Notes: generated by a model from the sequence alone, not told the origin. Positions 1 through 8,164 are shown, counted from the stretch's first letter. The stretch is 64,000 nt of DNA from Geothrix sp. (GCF_020622065.1 NZ_JAHRYQ010000002.1:617905-681904); one strand, 5' to 3'. Translations and numbers: made by a program.

Positions 1-135
1 TGCTTCCGGGGCCTGTCCCTGCCCCCGAAGAGCCTGTACCACGCCGATGTGGGCCTGGCGGGCCTCTACGAGGAGCGCCTTCCCGGCCGGCCGCCCCTGC
101 TGGGATCACCCTTCGGGACGCTGATGTTGATTTGA
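1..135 (+). CDS. C-terminal end of an unidentified protein (partial)
   Basis: An open frame runs from the first base of the window to a TGA at 133-135 and gives the last 44 residues of a protein whose start lies outside. The piece contains the short stretches LPPKSLYHADVG and GLYEERLPGRP and matches no family I recognise. It converges on the acyltransferase gene, with a 28-bp gap. High GC3 and the absence of stops support coding, but the piece is too short to assign a function. Confidence 0.45.
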   Translation, partial: CFRGLSLPPKSLYHADVGLAGLYEERLPGRPPLLGSPFGTLMLI

Positions 136-163
136 CCGGCCGCCGGATCGCGGAGCGGCCCCA

Positions 164-1051
164 TCAGGCCTGGGCCGACTGCCCCTGCAGCACGATCTCC
201 TCGATGCGCGCGTCCTTCTCCGCCCACAGCTCCTGCACCCAGGCCTGCAGGCGCGCGCGGAAGACGGGATCACCCTCATAGTCGCCGGTCAGCAGATCCG
301 TCGGGATCTTCAGCTCCCGCACCCGCACCACCACCCGCTTCACCTGGCCTGACAGCAGGTCCCAGAAGCTGGGCACACCCTCGGGATAGACGATGGTGAC
401 ATCAAGCAGGGCATCGAAGCGCTCGCCCATGGCGCTGAGGGCCGTGGCGAGCCCGCCCACCTTGGGCTTGAGCAGGTGCCGGTAGGGCGATTGCTGCTGG
501 TCGTGTTTGGCCCGACTGAAGCGGCTCCCTTCCAGGAAGTTCATCACCGAGGTGGGGATCTGGCGGAACTTCTCGCAGGCCTTGCGGGCCGTGGCCAGGT
601 CCTGGGACCGGCTGCCGCTGCGCCGCCGCATGAAGGGGAAATCCAGGGCCCACCAGGCCAGGCCCATCACCGGCACGAAGAGCAGCTGCCGCTTGAGGAA
701 GAACTTCAGGAAGGGCACCTTCCGGTGGAAGACCTTCTGCAGCACCAGGATGTCCACCCAGCTCTGGTGGTTGCTGCTCACCAGGTACCAGCCCTTTCGC
801 CGCAGGCCCTCCAGGCCCGTCACATCCCAGCGCGTGCGCTGCACCAGGGCCATCCACCAGCCGTTCACGGCGATCCAGCCCTCGGCCAGGCCGTTGAGCA
901 GGCGGTCCGCCCCGCGCCGGATGAAGCCGACCGGGAGGGCCAGCTTCACCAGGGCCACAGGGATCATCCCCGAGAAGATGCCCACCGCATTGACCGCCAG
1001 CACAACGCTGGCCCAGGCGCCTTTGAGGGTGGACCACAGGCGGTTGAACAT
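164..1051 (-). CDS. 1-acyl-glycerol-3-phosphate acyltransferase-like protein (PlsC family)
   Basis: Probably a membrane-associated acyltransferase of phospholipid synthesis. The HX4D signature is visible as NHQSWVD, preceded by a hydrophobic N-terminal segment, and EGSR follows about 75 residues later, as in the YihG/PlsC group. I start at the ATG at 1051 because GAGGAG lies just upstream and the protein then begins MFNRLWSTLKGAW; the open frame extends further upstream but into low-quality sequence. About 295 aa is normal for the family. The natural acceptor cannot be read from sequence; the YihG-like branch is also possible. Confidence 0.85.
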   Translation of the reverse strand: MFNRLWSTLKGAWASVVLAVNAVGIFSGMIPVALVKLALPVGFIRRGADRLLNGLAEGWIAVNGWWMALVQRTRWDVTGLEGLRRKGWYLVSSNHQSWVDILVLQKVFHRKVPFLKFFLKRQLLFVPVMGLAWWALDFPFMRRRSGSRSQDLATARKACEKFRQIPTSVMNFLEGSRFSRAKHDQQQSPYRHLLKPKVGGLATALSAMGERFDALLDVTIVYPEGVPSFWDLLSGQVKRVVVRVRELKIPTDLLTGDYEGDPVFRARLQAWVQELWAEKDARIEEIVLQGQSAQA

Positions 1052-1151
1052 GCGGCTCCTCATCTTCCGGGCCGACCCGGTGGACCAGAATATCGGAGGA
1101 TCCGAAGGCCCGCGGTCGGGAAAAATCGGCCTAGAACCCACCCGTCTCAGG

Positions 1152-1523
1152 CTAACCCCAGCCCAGTTCCTCCAGCCGTTCCTCGCTGATGCCGAAGTGG
1201 TGGGCGATCTCATGGATGACCGTGGTGGCGATCTCGTCCCGCAGCTCGTCCTCGTCCCGGCAATCCTCCAGCAATGGCCCTCGGTAAATGGTGATGCGGG
1301 GGGGCAGCTCGCCGGATTCCGCGCGGCCCTCGGTCAGGGCCCGACCCGAATAGAGGCCGTAGAGCGTCTCGTCCTCGGGCACGCCCAGGTCATCCAGCAG
1401 GGCGTCCGGCGCCCAGTCCTCGATGACCACCGGGACGCCCGCAAGGTAGGGGCGGAACTCCGCCGGCACCAGCGCCAGCGCCTCGTCCACCAGGCGCCGG
1501 AAGGGGAGGTCAGACATGCGCAT
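1152..1523 (-). CDS. Small metallopeptidase-family (zincin) protein
   Basis: A 123-residue protein with a C-terminal zinc-protease motif, HEIAHHFGISEERLEELG, which matches HExxH followed by a downstream acidic residue as in the short zincin-like family of bacterial proteins with this size. The upstream part (PRITIYRGPLLE) is the usual conserved strand of that family. ATG at 1523 has AGGA eight bases upstream. No signal peptide, so probably cytoplasmic. Lies between intI and the acyltransferase on the same strand. Substrate unknown. Confidence 0.8.
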   Translation of the reverse strand: MRMSDLPFRRLVDEALALVPAEFRPYLAGVPVVIEDWAPDALLDDLGVPEDETLYGLYSGRALTEGRAESGELPPRITIYRGPLLEDCRDEDELRDEIATTVIHEIAHHFGISEERLEELGWG

Positions 1524-1641
1524 GGGACGATCCTACTGCCCCTGCCGCCAGGGGGAGGAGGGCGGATCACAGAAGGGGGGAATCATATGGAAGCCCCGAA
1601 GAAGACACCCCGTACCCTCGTTTCCTTCCGCGACCAGCCCC

Positions 1642-2652
1642 TCACAACCCGTCCAGCGGGCTCGCCACACCGCGGCCGCCGCGGTTCAGCACATGGGTGT
1701 AGATCATCGTGGTGGCCACATCCTTGTGGCCCAGCAGCTCCTGCACGGTGCGGATGTCGTGGCCCGAGGCCAGCAGGTGGGTGGCGAAGCTGTGGCGCAG
1801 CACATGGGGCGTGACGGGCTTGACCAGCTCTGCGGCCCGGGCTGCCAGCCGCACGGCCTTCTGCACGCTCTCGGGATGGAGGTGATGGCGGCGCACCAGG
1901 CCGGAGCGGGGGTCCACCGAGCGCTGCGCCGAGGGGAAGACCCACTGCCAGCCCCAGGCGCGGGGCGCAGCCCTGAACTTCTCCGCCAGCGCATCCGGCA
2001 GCCCGACCTCCCCGAAGCCTTCCGCCAAGTCCCGGCCATGGAGGGCGCGCACCCGCTCCAGGTGCGCGAGGAGGGGCCCCACCAGGCGATCCGGCAGCAT
2101 GGTGACCCGGTCCTTGCCTCCCTTTCCATCTCTCACCACGATCTCCCGGCGTTCAAATTCCACATCCTTCACCCGGAGGCGCAACCCCTCCATCAGCCGC
2201 ATCCCCGTACCGTAGAGCACCTGCGCCACCAGGGCCATGCCGCCCTCCATCTGATCCAGCACCGCCCGCACCTCTCCCGGCGTGAGCACCACGGGCAGGC
2301 GTGGCTGTCGGCGGGCCTGGACCACCTCACCCAGCCATGGCAAGTCCACCTCCAGCAAGTGGCGGTAGAGGAAGAGCAGGGCCGCCTTGGCCTGGTTCTG
2401 CGTCGACGGCGCCACCCGCCGATCCACCGCCAAGTGGCTCAGGAATGCCTGGACCTCCGGCGCCCCCATGTCCTTCGGATGCCGCTTGCCATGAAAGAGA
2501 ATGAACCGCCGCACCCAGTCCAAATACGCGTCCTCGGTCCGCAGGCTGTAGTGCCGGACCCGAAGGCTTTCGCGAAGCCGATCCAGGAATCGGGGCGCGG
2601 TCCCCACCCCCGCGTTCCGCCCTTCGCCGGTCTGCCTATTCCCGTCAGACAT
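1642..2652 (-). CDS. intI: Integron integrase IntI (site-specific tyrosine recombinase)
   Basis: Catalyses attC x attI and attC x attC recombination of gene cassettes. All catalytic residues are present: R152 (YGTGMR), K177 (GKGGKDR), H283 and R286 (TPHVLRHS), H309 (LLGHK) and Y318 (MIYTHV), each six positions after its class 1 IntI equivalent. The integron-specific extra segment (about 230-265, with [15 protein letters not shown] and VRRHH) separates it from XerC/D. Length 336 aa is normal and there is no frameshift, so it should be active. It points away from the cassette array, with attI at its 5' side, the usual divergent layout. I see no convincing LexA box, but a motif search would be needed. 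Confidence 0.97.
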   Translation of the reverse strand: MSDGNRQTGEGRNAGVGTAPRFLDRLRESLRVRHYSLRTEDAYLDWVRRFILFHGKRHPKDMGAPEVQAFLSHLAVDRRVAPSTQNQAKAALLFLYRHLLEVDLPWLGEVVQARRQPRLPVVLTPGEVRAVLDQMEGGMALVAQVLYGTGMRLMEGLRLRVKDVEFERREIVVRDGKGGKDRVTMLPDRLVGPLLAHLERVRALHGRDLAEGFGEVGLPDALAEKFRAAPRAWGWQWVFPSAQRSVDPRSGLVRRHHLHPESVQKAVRLAARAAELVKPVTPHVLRHSFATHLLASGHDIRTVQELLGHKDVATTMIYTHVLNRGGRGVASPLDGL

Positions 2653-2875
2653 GACCCCGCTCCGATCGTCCCAGGCCGCCTATTGCGCTAACCTGACCCC
2701 CGATTCCCGACTTCAACTTGCTGGACTGCGCCCAATTTATCGCCTTTTTTTCGCCCGTCAAGTCCACCCGTCAGTACGCCCATTCCCCCAAGCACGGCTT
2801 CCCCCCACCCCCAGGTTTCCGGCCCGAAGCGTACTCACCCACCCCCCAACCCCACCGTCCAATTCAAAGTTAGGC
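2653..2875 (+). other. attI region: primary integration site of the integron
   Basis: Non-coding interval between the intI start and the first cassette. It ends in AAAGTTAGGC (2866-2875), the same ten bases that end the class 1 attI site, and GTTAGGC at 2869-2875 matches the R' core where cleavage is expected after the G. No attC-like left arm precedes it, which distinguishes attI from attC. A weak TTCAAC-17 bp-ATTTAT pair (2712-2740) could be the cassette promoter, but it matches consensus poorly. The outer limits of attI are not visible. Confidence 0.85.
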
Positions 2876-2922
2876 AGCATCGACAATTCCTATTCATTGA
2901 TCGACAAAAGGAGGGGGTCAAC

Positions 2923-3501
2923 TTGGCAATCAAATTTGTAGTAGAAAATTGCACCATCAAAAGCAAACCCTATGAAACAACTCTAAGTGGGATATTAAAT
3001 ACGCTTGCAGATGGCAATACAATGTCACTTAAAGCTAATGGACAATGGTCCGAGTTACGCAGTAATTTTCCTGAAATTCCGAATGAATCAAATTTTGCTA
3101 CCATCAATTGGCTCACATACGGGGTATTCATTTCGATATTTTCATTTTTACTTATATTAAAACATCATTCACTAGATAGATTGCTTCAGGATATGTTGTT
3201 TGTAGTGTTATTATCTTGCCAATTTTTCTTCACAAATAAAAATTTGAAATTTCTGTTTTCAACATCTCATACTATTATTTTAAGCTGGTTGTCATTTATT
3301 TCGTTCTATATTATTTTTATTCCGGCAGAATTGATTTACGAAAAAATTGGCCCTGGTTTCGGGACTTTAATAATTATGGGTGGGGGAACTTTAGGCTTAT
3401 TTGCGCCGTCCAAAATAAGTAATAAAATTTTACAATATCGAATTGAGCACTTGAAATCATTGATCGAAAATAGGTTGAACCATTCGAGCCACGAGCAATA
3501 A
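2923..3501 (+). CDS. Cassette 1: AT-rich hypothetical membrane protein
   Basis: First cassette of the array (2870-3649). A 192-residue protein with hydrophobic segments at roughly 66-85, 92-105, 115-137 and 143-158; the first 60 and last 30 residues are polar. I do not recognise the family. TTG at 2923 is preferred because AAAAGGAGG lies just upstream, and no ATG is equally placed. The gene is strongly AT-rich, very different from the flanking chromosome and from most other cassettes, which points to recent capture from a low-GC source. Position next to attI makes it the best-expressed cassette if the integron promoter is upstream. Confidence 0.75.
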   Translation: MAIKFVVENCTIKSKPYETTLSGILNTLADGNTMSLKANGQWSELRSNFPEIPNESNFATINWLTYGVFISIFSFLLILKHHSLDRLLQDMLFVVLLSCQFFFTNKNLKFLFSTSHTIILSWLSFISFYIIFIPAELIYEKIGPGFGTLIIMGGGTLGLFAPSKISNKILQYRIEHLKSLIENRLNHSSHEQ

Positions 3502-3531
3502 ATTTTTATATATTTGTGACATAAACACCCA

Positions 3532-3655
3532 GCCTAACCCTTAGCTCAACTCGGACCCCGCCTGCATTGCCTTTCGCTCTCTCTCAACTTCTCGCTACCT
3601 CGGCTTCGTTCGGCGCCTCGGTGCAGGCGTGGCCGGTTAGTTCCATTCGTTAGGC
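3532..3655 (+). repeat. attC 1 (intact, 124 bp)
   Basis: Starts with R'' GCCTAAC (3532-3538) and ends with R' GTTAGGC (3649-3655). Inner arms CTCAACTCGGACCCCGCC and GGCGTGGCCGGTTAG can pair imperfectly, as needed for the folded bottom-strand substrate. Central TGCA/TGCA boxes flank a TC-rich variable loop. This is the reference form for the array. Confidence 0.95.
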
Positions 3656-3661
3656 CGCACC

Positions 3662-4048
3662 ATGATCGCTCTCGAAATACTCGGAACCTTGGCTTACCTC
3701 GCGTGGGGGTTGTTCACCTTCTACACCGCCTTTCAAATCTTCAAACTCTGCTGGCCAGTTCTCAAAAATGATTGGTTTTGGTTTGCGACTAAATCCGCTT
3801 ACTACAAAGGAATGTTTCTCGGCCTTGGTAGTTTCTTCCTTGTCATGCTCCCCGTTGCTTGGCTTGGGCAGGTGGGCATATTGATTCCAATGGTCGTACA
3901 GGCCATCATCGCCCTGAAGCAAACGCACAACAAATCAATGCCGTCGCTAGATAGGGCCGTTTGGTACGGTATGCCCTTCTTCATGCTTCCACTTTGGCTC
4001 ACGGTCCGTCAGGGGCAGAAACTTGGCGAGATCCCACGCGCGGCCTAA
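3662..4048 (+). CDS. Cassette 2: hypothetical membrane protein, 128 aa
   Basis: Encodes a small inner-membrane protein with about four hydrophobic segments (near residues 5-30, 47-66, 70-86 and 100-115). No recognised domain. ATG at 3662 lies 12 bp after the recombination point and has no clear Shine-Dalgarno sequence, which is common in cassettes. The TAA stop (4046-4048) is formed by the R'' core of the next attC, so coding region and recombination site overlap by six bases. Confidence 0.7.
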   Translation: MIALEILGTLAYLAWGLFTFYTAFQIFKLCWPVLKNDWFWFATKSAYYKGMFLGLGSFFLVMLPVAWLGQVGILIPMVVQAIIALKQTHNKSMPSLDRAVWYGMPFFMLPLWLTVRQGQKLGEIPRAA

Positions 4049-4166
4049 CCCTCCGCTCAACTCGGACCCCGCCCGCATTGCCTTCCGTTCTCTCTCATCT
4101 TCTCGCTTCCTCGGCTCCGCTCAGCGCCTCGGTGCAGGCGGGGCCGGTTAGCTTCATTCGTTAGGC
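4043..4166 (+). repeat. attC 2 (intact, 124 bp)
   Basis: R'' GCCTAAC 4043-4049 and R' GTTAGGC 4160-4166 with the array's standard core. It overlaps the stop codon of the preceding ORF. Confidence 0.95.
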
Positions 4167-4167
4167 C

Positions 4168-4381
4168 GCCCAACCAGCGGAGTACGCTCTAAATTTTAGG
4201 CCTGCATCGAATCGTTAGGCCTCAGTTCTTCCAAAACCCGCTCCATCCGCGTTTTTTTGGTCTGCCCATTCAAATTGCCTCGTTCAATAGCTCCGCGGTA
4301 AAATCAGCAATTACATCCATCTCAAACCGGATTAGGCGGATTACGAACATCTTCGTCCTCGCCGTCCAAGTTTAGTTAGGC
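4168..4381 (+). other. Two decayed, ORF-less mini-cassettes
   Basis: After attC 2 there are two more R'-type boxes, GTTAGGC at 4214-4220 and 4375-4381, without a full attC in front of either. GCCCAAC at 4168-4174 could be an R'' partner of the first, which would give a 53-bp degenerate site. The sequence between them has no ATG-started ORF on the plus strand. I read this as remnants of two cassettes whose attC arms have decayed. Confidence 0.55.
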
Positions 4382-4514
4382 CTCGAAGAGCCACACTTCA
4401 CATCGCTTCAGGCACTTCACATTTCCCACTTGTCTCGCAATTCTTTTGTTCCTTCAATCGTCTGCTCGGTTTCCTGGTCGTCTCGGTCCATGCCGCGGCA
4501 AACCTGGCGTCTCG
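4376..4514 (+). other. ORF-less cassette, copy A of a duplicated cassette
   Basis: The cassette body between the R' at 4375 and attC 3 is about 140 bp and has no credible ORF. It is roughly 92 percent identical to 5812-5951. Differences fall at all codon positions and one is an indel, which argues against a protein product. It may carry a promoter or a small RNA, or be a passenger. The shared 3' part contains CATGCCGCGGCAAACCTGGC in this copy. Confidence 0.75.
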
Positions 4515-4638
4515 GCCTAACCCTCCGCTCAAGTCGGACCCCGCCTGCATTGCCTTCCGCTCTCTCTCAGCATCTCGCTATCTCGGCTCCGCTCGTCGCC
4601 TCGGTGCAGGCGTGGCCGCTTAGCTTCATTCGTTAGGG
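4515..4638 (+). repeat. attC 3 (intact, 124 bp)
   Basis: R'' GCCTAAC 4515-4521; R' is GTTAGGG (4632-4638), one base away from the majority form. Confidence 0.94.
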
Positions 4639-4673
4639 CTCATCCCCAATTTCATTCCAACACGGTGTCATTC

Positions 4674-5129
4674 ATGTTCATTCCCATTTTCGCTTTGCTC
4701 GTGCTGAACCAGAGTCAACAATCATTAGTAAATCCTGAAATGCGGGATTCAGCCATCCGACTGGAAGCCAAAATTTCTTCGACCGGTGGGGCTGGGGCTG
4801 TCCTTCTCATCTCAAGGCCTGACAGGACGCATCTTTCTTATGCCTTCTTACCCCGGGGCAATTGGCCCGTTACCCTCTTCGGTGAAACGCAGCCCTTTGC
4901 GCCGGCCTCACAGCCTAAAATCAAATTCATTAAACCAAGGCCATCAAAATCAGATCCTGTATCACCCATCGTATTCACAGAAGTCATTCCAGAAGAAACC
5001 ACCGGCATTAAGTTGAAGTTCGATCCAAAGGATTTGAATTCTGAATCTAGAGAGGTGGTTGTCCCTCCTGTTGGCCAATCAAGTGTAATTATCGAATTTT
5101 ATTCACCCGCCAAACTTTTTGCGAGATAA
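4674..5129 (+). CDS. Cassette: hypothetical exported protein
   Basis: Starts with a hydrophobic stretch (MFIPIFALLVLNQ) that could be an uncleaved anchor or weak signal peptide, followed by a polar, proline-rich domain of about 135 residues. No family recognised. ATG at 4674 is chosen over GTG at 4665 because it gives a normal signal-like start; no clear ribosome site is visible. The stop lies six bases before attC 4, leaving essentially no spacer. Confidence 0.65.
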   Translation: MFIPIFALLVLNQSQQSLVNPEMRDSAIRLEAKISSTGGAGAVLLISRPDRTHLSYAFLPRGNWPVTLFGETQPFAPASQPKIKFIKPRPSKSDPVSPIVFTEVIPEETTGIKLKFDPKDLNSESREVVVPPVGQSSVIIEFYSPAKLFAR

Positions 5130-5135
5130 CCTTCG

Positions 5136-5259
5136 CCCTAACCCTTAGCTCAACTCGGACCCCGCCTGCATTGCCTTCCGCTCTCTCTCAGCTTCTCGCT
5201 TCCTCGGCTCCGCTCAGCGCTTCGGTGCAGGCGGGTCCGGTTAGCTCCATTCGTTAGGC
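5136..5259 (+). repeat. attC 4 (intact, 124 bp)
   Basis: R'' CCCTAAC 5136-5142 (C instead of G at the first position), R' GTTAGGC 5253-5259, standard core. Confidence 0.93.
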
Positions 5260-5278
5260 GTGCATCATAGGAATCAAA

Positions 5279-5683
5279 ATGAACAATAGGATTCGAACCA
5301 TGTTCCTTCTCGCGACTTTCTGTACGCTTCTTTTCGCAATGAACTGCCAACAGCCTTCATCTGAACGCACCTCTGCCTATAGAGGGCAGCAAATTACCGA
5401 ATTTAATGAATCGGTCGCTAATTCCCTCCCCGTTATCCAAGATGAATCGGCGCTCAATGGGCGCAGGTACTCAGTGATCCAAGATCTTGAAAATGTTTGG
5501 CCAAAGAGAACCGGCGAAACCTTAGAGAAGGCCAGTGCTGTAGCTGGTCTTCGGTACCAGGCATGGAAACTAAAGGCCGATGCTCTAATATTTATTGGTA
5601 TCTCCACCAAATCCACGACTCCGGATAAGAATGGTTACATTGAATTCATCGCACGAGGGAAGGCTATAAAATTTCTAAAGTAA
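5279..5683 (+). CDS. Cassette: hypothetical secreted or lipoprotein, 134 aa
   Basis: N-terminus MNNRIRTMFLLATFCTLLFA is a good signal sequence and a Cys follows at residue 23 (AMNCQQ), a weak lipobox because Asn precedes the Cys. The mature part has a short hydrophobic strand (ALIFIGIS) but no recognised domain. AGGAATCAAA precedes the ATG. Likely periplasmic or membrane-anchored; function unknown. Confidence 0.7.
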   Translation: MNNRIRTMFLLATFCTLLFAMNCQQPSSERTSAYRGQQITEFNESVANSLPVIQDESALNGRRYSVIQDLENVWPKRTGETLEKASAVAGLRYQAWKLKADALIFIGISTKSTTPDKNGYIEFIARGKAIKFLK

Positions 5684-5692
5684 TCCGTGCAT

Positions 5693-5817
5693 GCCTAACC
5701 CTTCGCTCAAGTCGGACCCAACCTGCACGGCCTGCTTTCCTCTCTCTTCATTCGTCCTTCTCAACTTCGTTCAGCTTTTCGGCTGCAGGTCGGGCCGCTT
5801 AGCTTTATTCGTTAGGC
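5693..5817 (+). repeat. attC 5 (125 bp, variant core)
   Basis: R'' GCCTAAC 5693-5699 and R' GTTAGGC 5811-5817. The arms read CAAGTCGGACCCAACC and GGTCGGGCCGCTTAG, compensated changes relative to the majority sites. The central loop is also different. Confidence 0.92.
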
Positions 5818-5951
5818 CTCGAAAAGCCACACCTCACATCGCTTTAAGGCACTTCGCATTTCCCACTCGTCTCGCAATTCTTTCGTTCTTTCAATCGTCC
5901 GCTCGGTTTCCTCGTCGTCTCGGTCCATGCCTCGGCAAACCTGGCGTCTCG
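5812..5951 (+). other. ORF-less cassette, copy B of a duplicated cassette
   Basis: Second copy of the 4376-4514 body, with about a dozen differences in 140 bp including one inserted base. It is bounded by different attC sites (5 and 6), so it moved or was duplicated as a cassette and not by simple tandem slippage of the whole region. No credible ORF. Confidence 0.75.
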
Positions 5952-6075
5952 GCCTAACCTTCAGCTCAACTCGGACCCCGCCTGCATTGCCTTCCGCTCT
6001 CTCTCAGCTTCTCGCTTCCTCGGCTCCGCTCAGCGCCTCGGTGCAGGCGGGTCCGGTTAGCTCCATTCGTTAGGC
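5952..6075 (+). repeat. attC 6 (intact, 124 bp)
   Basis: R'' GCCTAAC 5952-5958, R' GTTAGGC 6069-6075, standard core. Confidence 0.95.
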
Positions 6076-6084
6076 GTCGCATCG

Positions 6085-6522
6085 ATGGCCTCTGATTACC
6101 AGCAGAACATCCAAACTAGCCAATTCCTCGAACTGGCCGAAACGAAATTCGCCGGTGAAAGCAAGGTCTCACTCTATGTTCAGGGATGGGAAGACGGCGA
6201 CCACTACCTTGAACTATGTAATGAAAATGGTGGTGTCGTCCCTTCAAGACACGAGTTGTTCAAAACCTTGCCATTCCACTACTCCGGCCCCAATTGGTCC
6301 GAAACCCTATGCCGGTTGAACCAATTTCTTTCCCACCCGCATCTCGGAACTGAATCCGGGGCTTACAAGTTCCCCTACGACATTTTCCTTTCAACTCCAG
6401 GAATGGCTATTGTCTACAACCCATTGCTCCTTGCTCTTCGTCAATACAAGCCCACCATCCACGAGCGCCTCTTCGGGCTGGCTTTACCCGCCTGGCAGAA
6501 TGAAAGCCAACCATCCTTTTGA
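6085..6522 (+). CDS. Cassette: hypothetical cytoplasmic protein, 145 aa
   Basis: A soluble protein without signal or membrane segments. It contains many aromatic residues (VQGWEDGDHYLELCNENGG near 33-51) and an ending without recognisable motif. No family recognised. The ATG at 6085 lies nine bases after R', with no visible Shine-Dalgarno, so translation may depend on the upstream transcript. ORF length fills the cassette almost completely, as expected for a cassette gene. Confidence 0.65.
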   Translation: MASDYQQNIQTSQFLELAETKFAGESKVSLYVQGWEDGDHYLELCNENGGVVPSRHELFKTLPFHYSGPNWSETLCRLNQFLSHPHLGTESGAYKFPYDIFLSTPGMAIVYNPLLLALRQYKPTIHERLFGLALPAWQNESQPSF

Positions 6523-6532
6523 ATGGCGAACC

Positions 6533-6656
6533 GCCTAACCCTCCGCTCAAGTCGGACCCCGCCTGCATTGCCTTCCGTTCTCTCTCAGCATTTCGCTATC
6601 CCGGCTCCGCTCATCGCTTCGGTGCAGGCGTGGCCGCTTAGCTTCATTCGTTAGGA
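6533..6656 (+). repeat. attC 7 (intact, 124 bp)
   Basis: R'' GCCTAAC 6533-6539; R' GTTAGGA 6650-6656 (last base changed). Inner arm CGTGGCCGCTTAG, as in attC 3 and attC 8. Confidence 0.93.
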
Positions 6657-6667
6657 GCTTTCGCCTC

Positions 6668-7546
6668 ATGGCATCAGCTGGGAACGACCGATTTTTATTG
6701 ATGTTCACTCCAGAGCAATGGACGCCCCTAGAACAATTCATCCGATTCATGGGCCCACCATTCCCTGTCAACAGACCTCTATCACATTCGGTTCGCTCAT
6801 GTGATAGCCACATTAGGAAATTCAAAATATTGGCAAATCTAGCAAATCGTCTATACCCAGGCATCGACGAGGATCTGGCCGAATTGAAGGAGAATGGGTA
6901 CACAAGCAACGCCCGGAGCAACGAGTACTCAGCTGTAGTCGAAACTCTTGCATGCGAGCTATATGCCGCTTTAGATTGCCTAAGAACAACTCTTTATCAC
7001 ATATACAGAAATGTACAAGGAATACAAAACAGCTCTACCAAAAAATTGTTCGATAAGGCCATCTCTTCCTCCTATGGAGTCGGATTTCCGGAAACAATCA
7101 GACTCCTCCTATCTCAGGCTGCGGACGATTGGTTCCCAAAGCTCCGTAAATTAAGAACTGAGCTCACACATGGCGGTACTGGTTCGTGCCACAAAGACAA
7201 AGTAAGCACTCAAATCAGGTATATTCACGAGGGCCTCGGAGACGGCTATAGAGCATACATAATTGACAATATTCATTCTGAAATCAATGCTTTCGCATCA
7301 GGAACTCTAAATCTGATTTATTCCATTTTTCAGCAACTGTACAACCAGCTAGACCCATCTGATACCACTCAATTCTGTGGAATTTATAAGGGTAGAGTAT
7401 ATTCTAGGACGGCTATCCCAGAACAACCACCGACTCAATCAATGGGCACTTGCACCGCTTATTCATGGTTCAACAATGAACCCGATTTAGCTTGTCCGCT
7501 TCGTGAAGAGTGTGGTGCATACAAACGGGCCCACGCACGCTCCTAA
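6668..7546 (+). CDS. Cassette: hypothetical protein with an RX4H (HEPN-like) motif
   Basis: A 292-residue mostly helical protein. Residues 155-170 read WFPKLRKLRTELTHGG, with R163 and H168 spaced as in the RX4-6H active site of HEPN ribonuclease domains and with the usual helix context. The C-terminal 50 residues are Cys-rich (Cys near 261, 275 and 281). No signal peptide. If HEPN, it may be an RNase toxin, a defence effector, or a non-catalytic HEPN; no antitoxin-like partner is encoded in the same cassette. Assignment rests on one motif, so it is tentative. TAA is provided by the R'' of attC 8. Confidence 0.65.
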   Translation: MASAGNDRFLLMFTPEQWTPLEQFIRFMGPPFPVNRPLSHSVRSCDSHIRKFKILANLANRLYPGIDEDLAELKENGYTSNARSNEYSAVVETLACELYAALDCLRTTLYHIYRNVQGIQNSSTKKLFDKAISSSYGVGFPETIRLLLSQAADDWFPKLRKLRTELTHGGTGSCHKDKVSTQIRYIHEGLGDGYRAYIIDNIHSEINAFASGTLNLIYSIFQQLYNQLDPSDTTQFCGIYKGRVYSRTAIPEQPPTQSMGTCTAYSWFNNEPDLACPLREECGAYKRAHARS

Positions 7547-7664
7547 CCTTTCGCTCAAGTCGGACCCCGCCTGCACGGCCTCCCGCTCTCTCTCAACACT
7601 TCGCTATCTCGGCTCCGCTCATCGTCTCGGTGCAGGCGCGGCCGCTTAGCTTCATTCGTTAGGC
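7541..7664 (+). repeat. attC 8 (intact, 124 bp)
   Basis: R'' TCCTAAC 7541-7547 (first base changed), R' GTTAGGC 7658-7664. The stop of the preceding ORF is inside R''. Confidence 0.93.
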
Positions 7665-7672
7665 AGGCTTCG

Positions 7673-8164
7673 ATGATTCTCCGAACTTCGATGGCAGCCA
7701 TTCTCATCGCGGCCCCAGTTTCACTGAGGTCGCAAGCACCACCTGTTAAATACGATGAGCATTCTCCGATCAACAAGTTCATCCCATTCGGAAGAGACTT
7801 TTTCAAAAGCCATCGGGGATCTGTCCTTCGTCATTGGATGGAGAAATACCACAACTCGAATTCAGAGCTTGATGGTGAATGGCACACGGAACTACATCGC
7901 GGCTTCCGATTCGAATTCATTCGAGGCGATCGCTACACCAAAGATGAACTGGGTAGCGTCGTCATTACAGATCCAACGATTCCGCTCCCACTTGGATTGG
8001 CGCTCGGTGACAGCAAGGAGAAGGTTCTGAAAATCCTGGGACCAGCTGCAATCACCAAAGAAGATTCATTCGAGTACGAACTCAGTTTTGAAATGTGTTT
8101 CCTCACCATGCGGTTCACTCGGGGGCGCCTAATCGAAATCGAGATCTCGTATGATCACGAGTAA
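7673..8164 (+). CDS. Cassette: hypothetical secreted protein, 163 aa
   Basis: Begins MILRTSMAAILIAAPVSLRSQAPP, a probable cleavable signal peptide ending near SQA. The mature domain has a Gly/Leu-rich centre (LPLGLALGDSKEKVLKILGP) that resembles small periplasmic domains in which a residue threshold is computed from neighbours, but I cannot name a family. Ends 32 bp before attC 9. Confidence 0.65.
   Translation: MILRTSMAAILIAAPVSLRSQAPPVKYDEHSPINKFIPFGRDFFKSHRGSVLRHWMEKYHNSNSELDGEWHTELHRGFRFEFIRGDRYTKDELGSVVITDPTIPLPLGLALGDSKEKVLKILGPAAITKEDSFEYELSFEMCFLTMRFTRGRLIEIEISYDHE

Noticed and set aside
1642-2652. IntI as a phage or XerC-type recombinase
   Set aside because: The additional VRRHH/DPRSG segment between the catalytic Lys and His boxes and the adjacent attI/attC array make it an integron integrase.
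6547-6921. Minus-strand ORF of 124 aa
   Set aside because: It overlaps attC 7 and the antisense of the HEPN-like cassette; its end is the attC shadow sequence.
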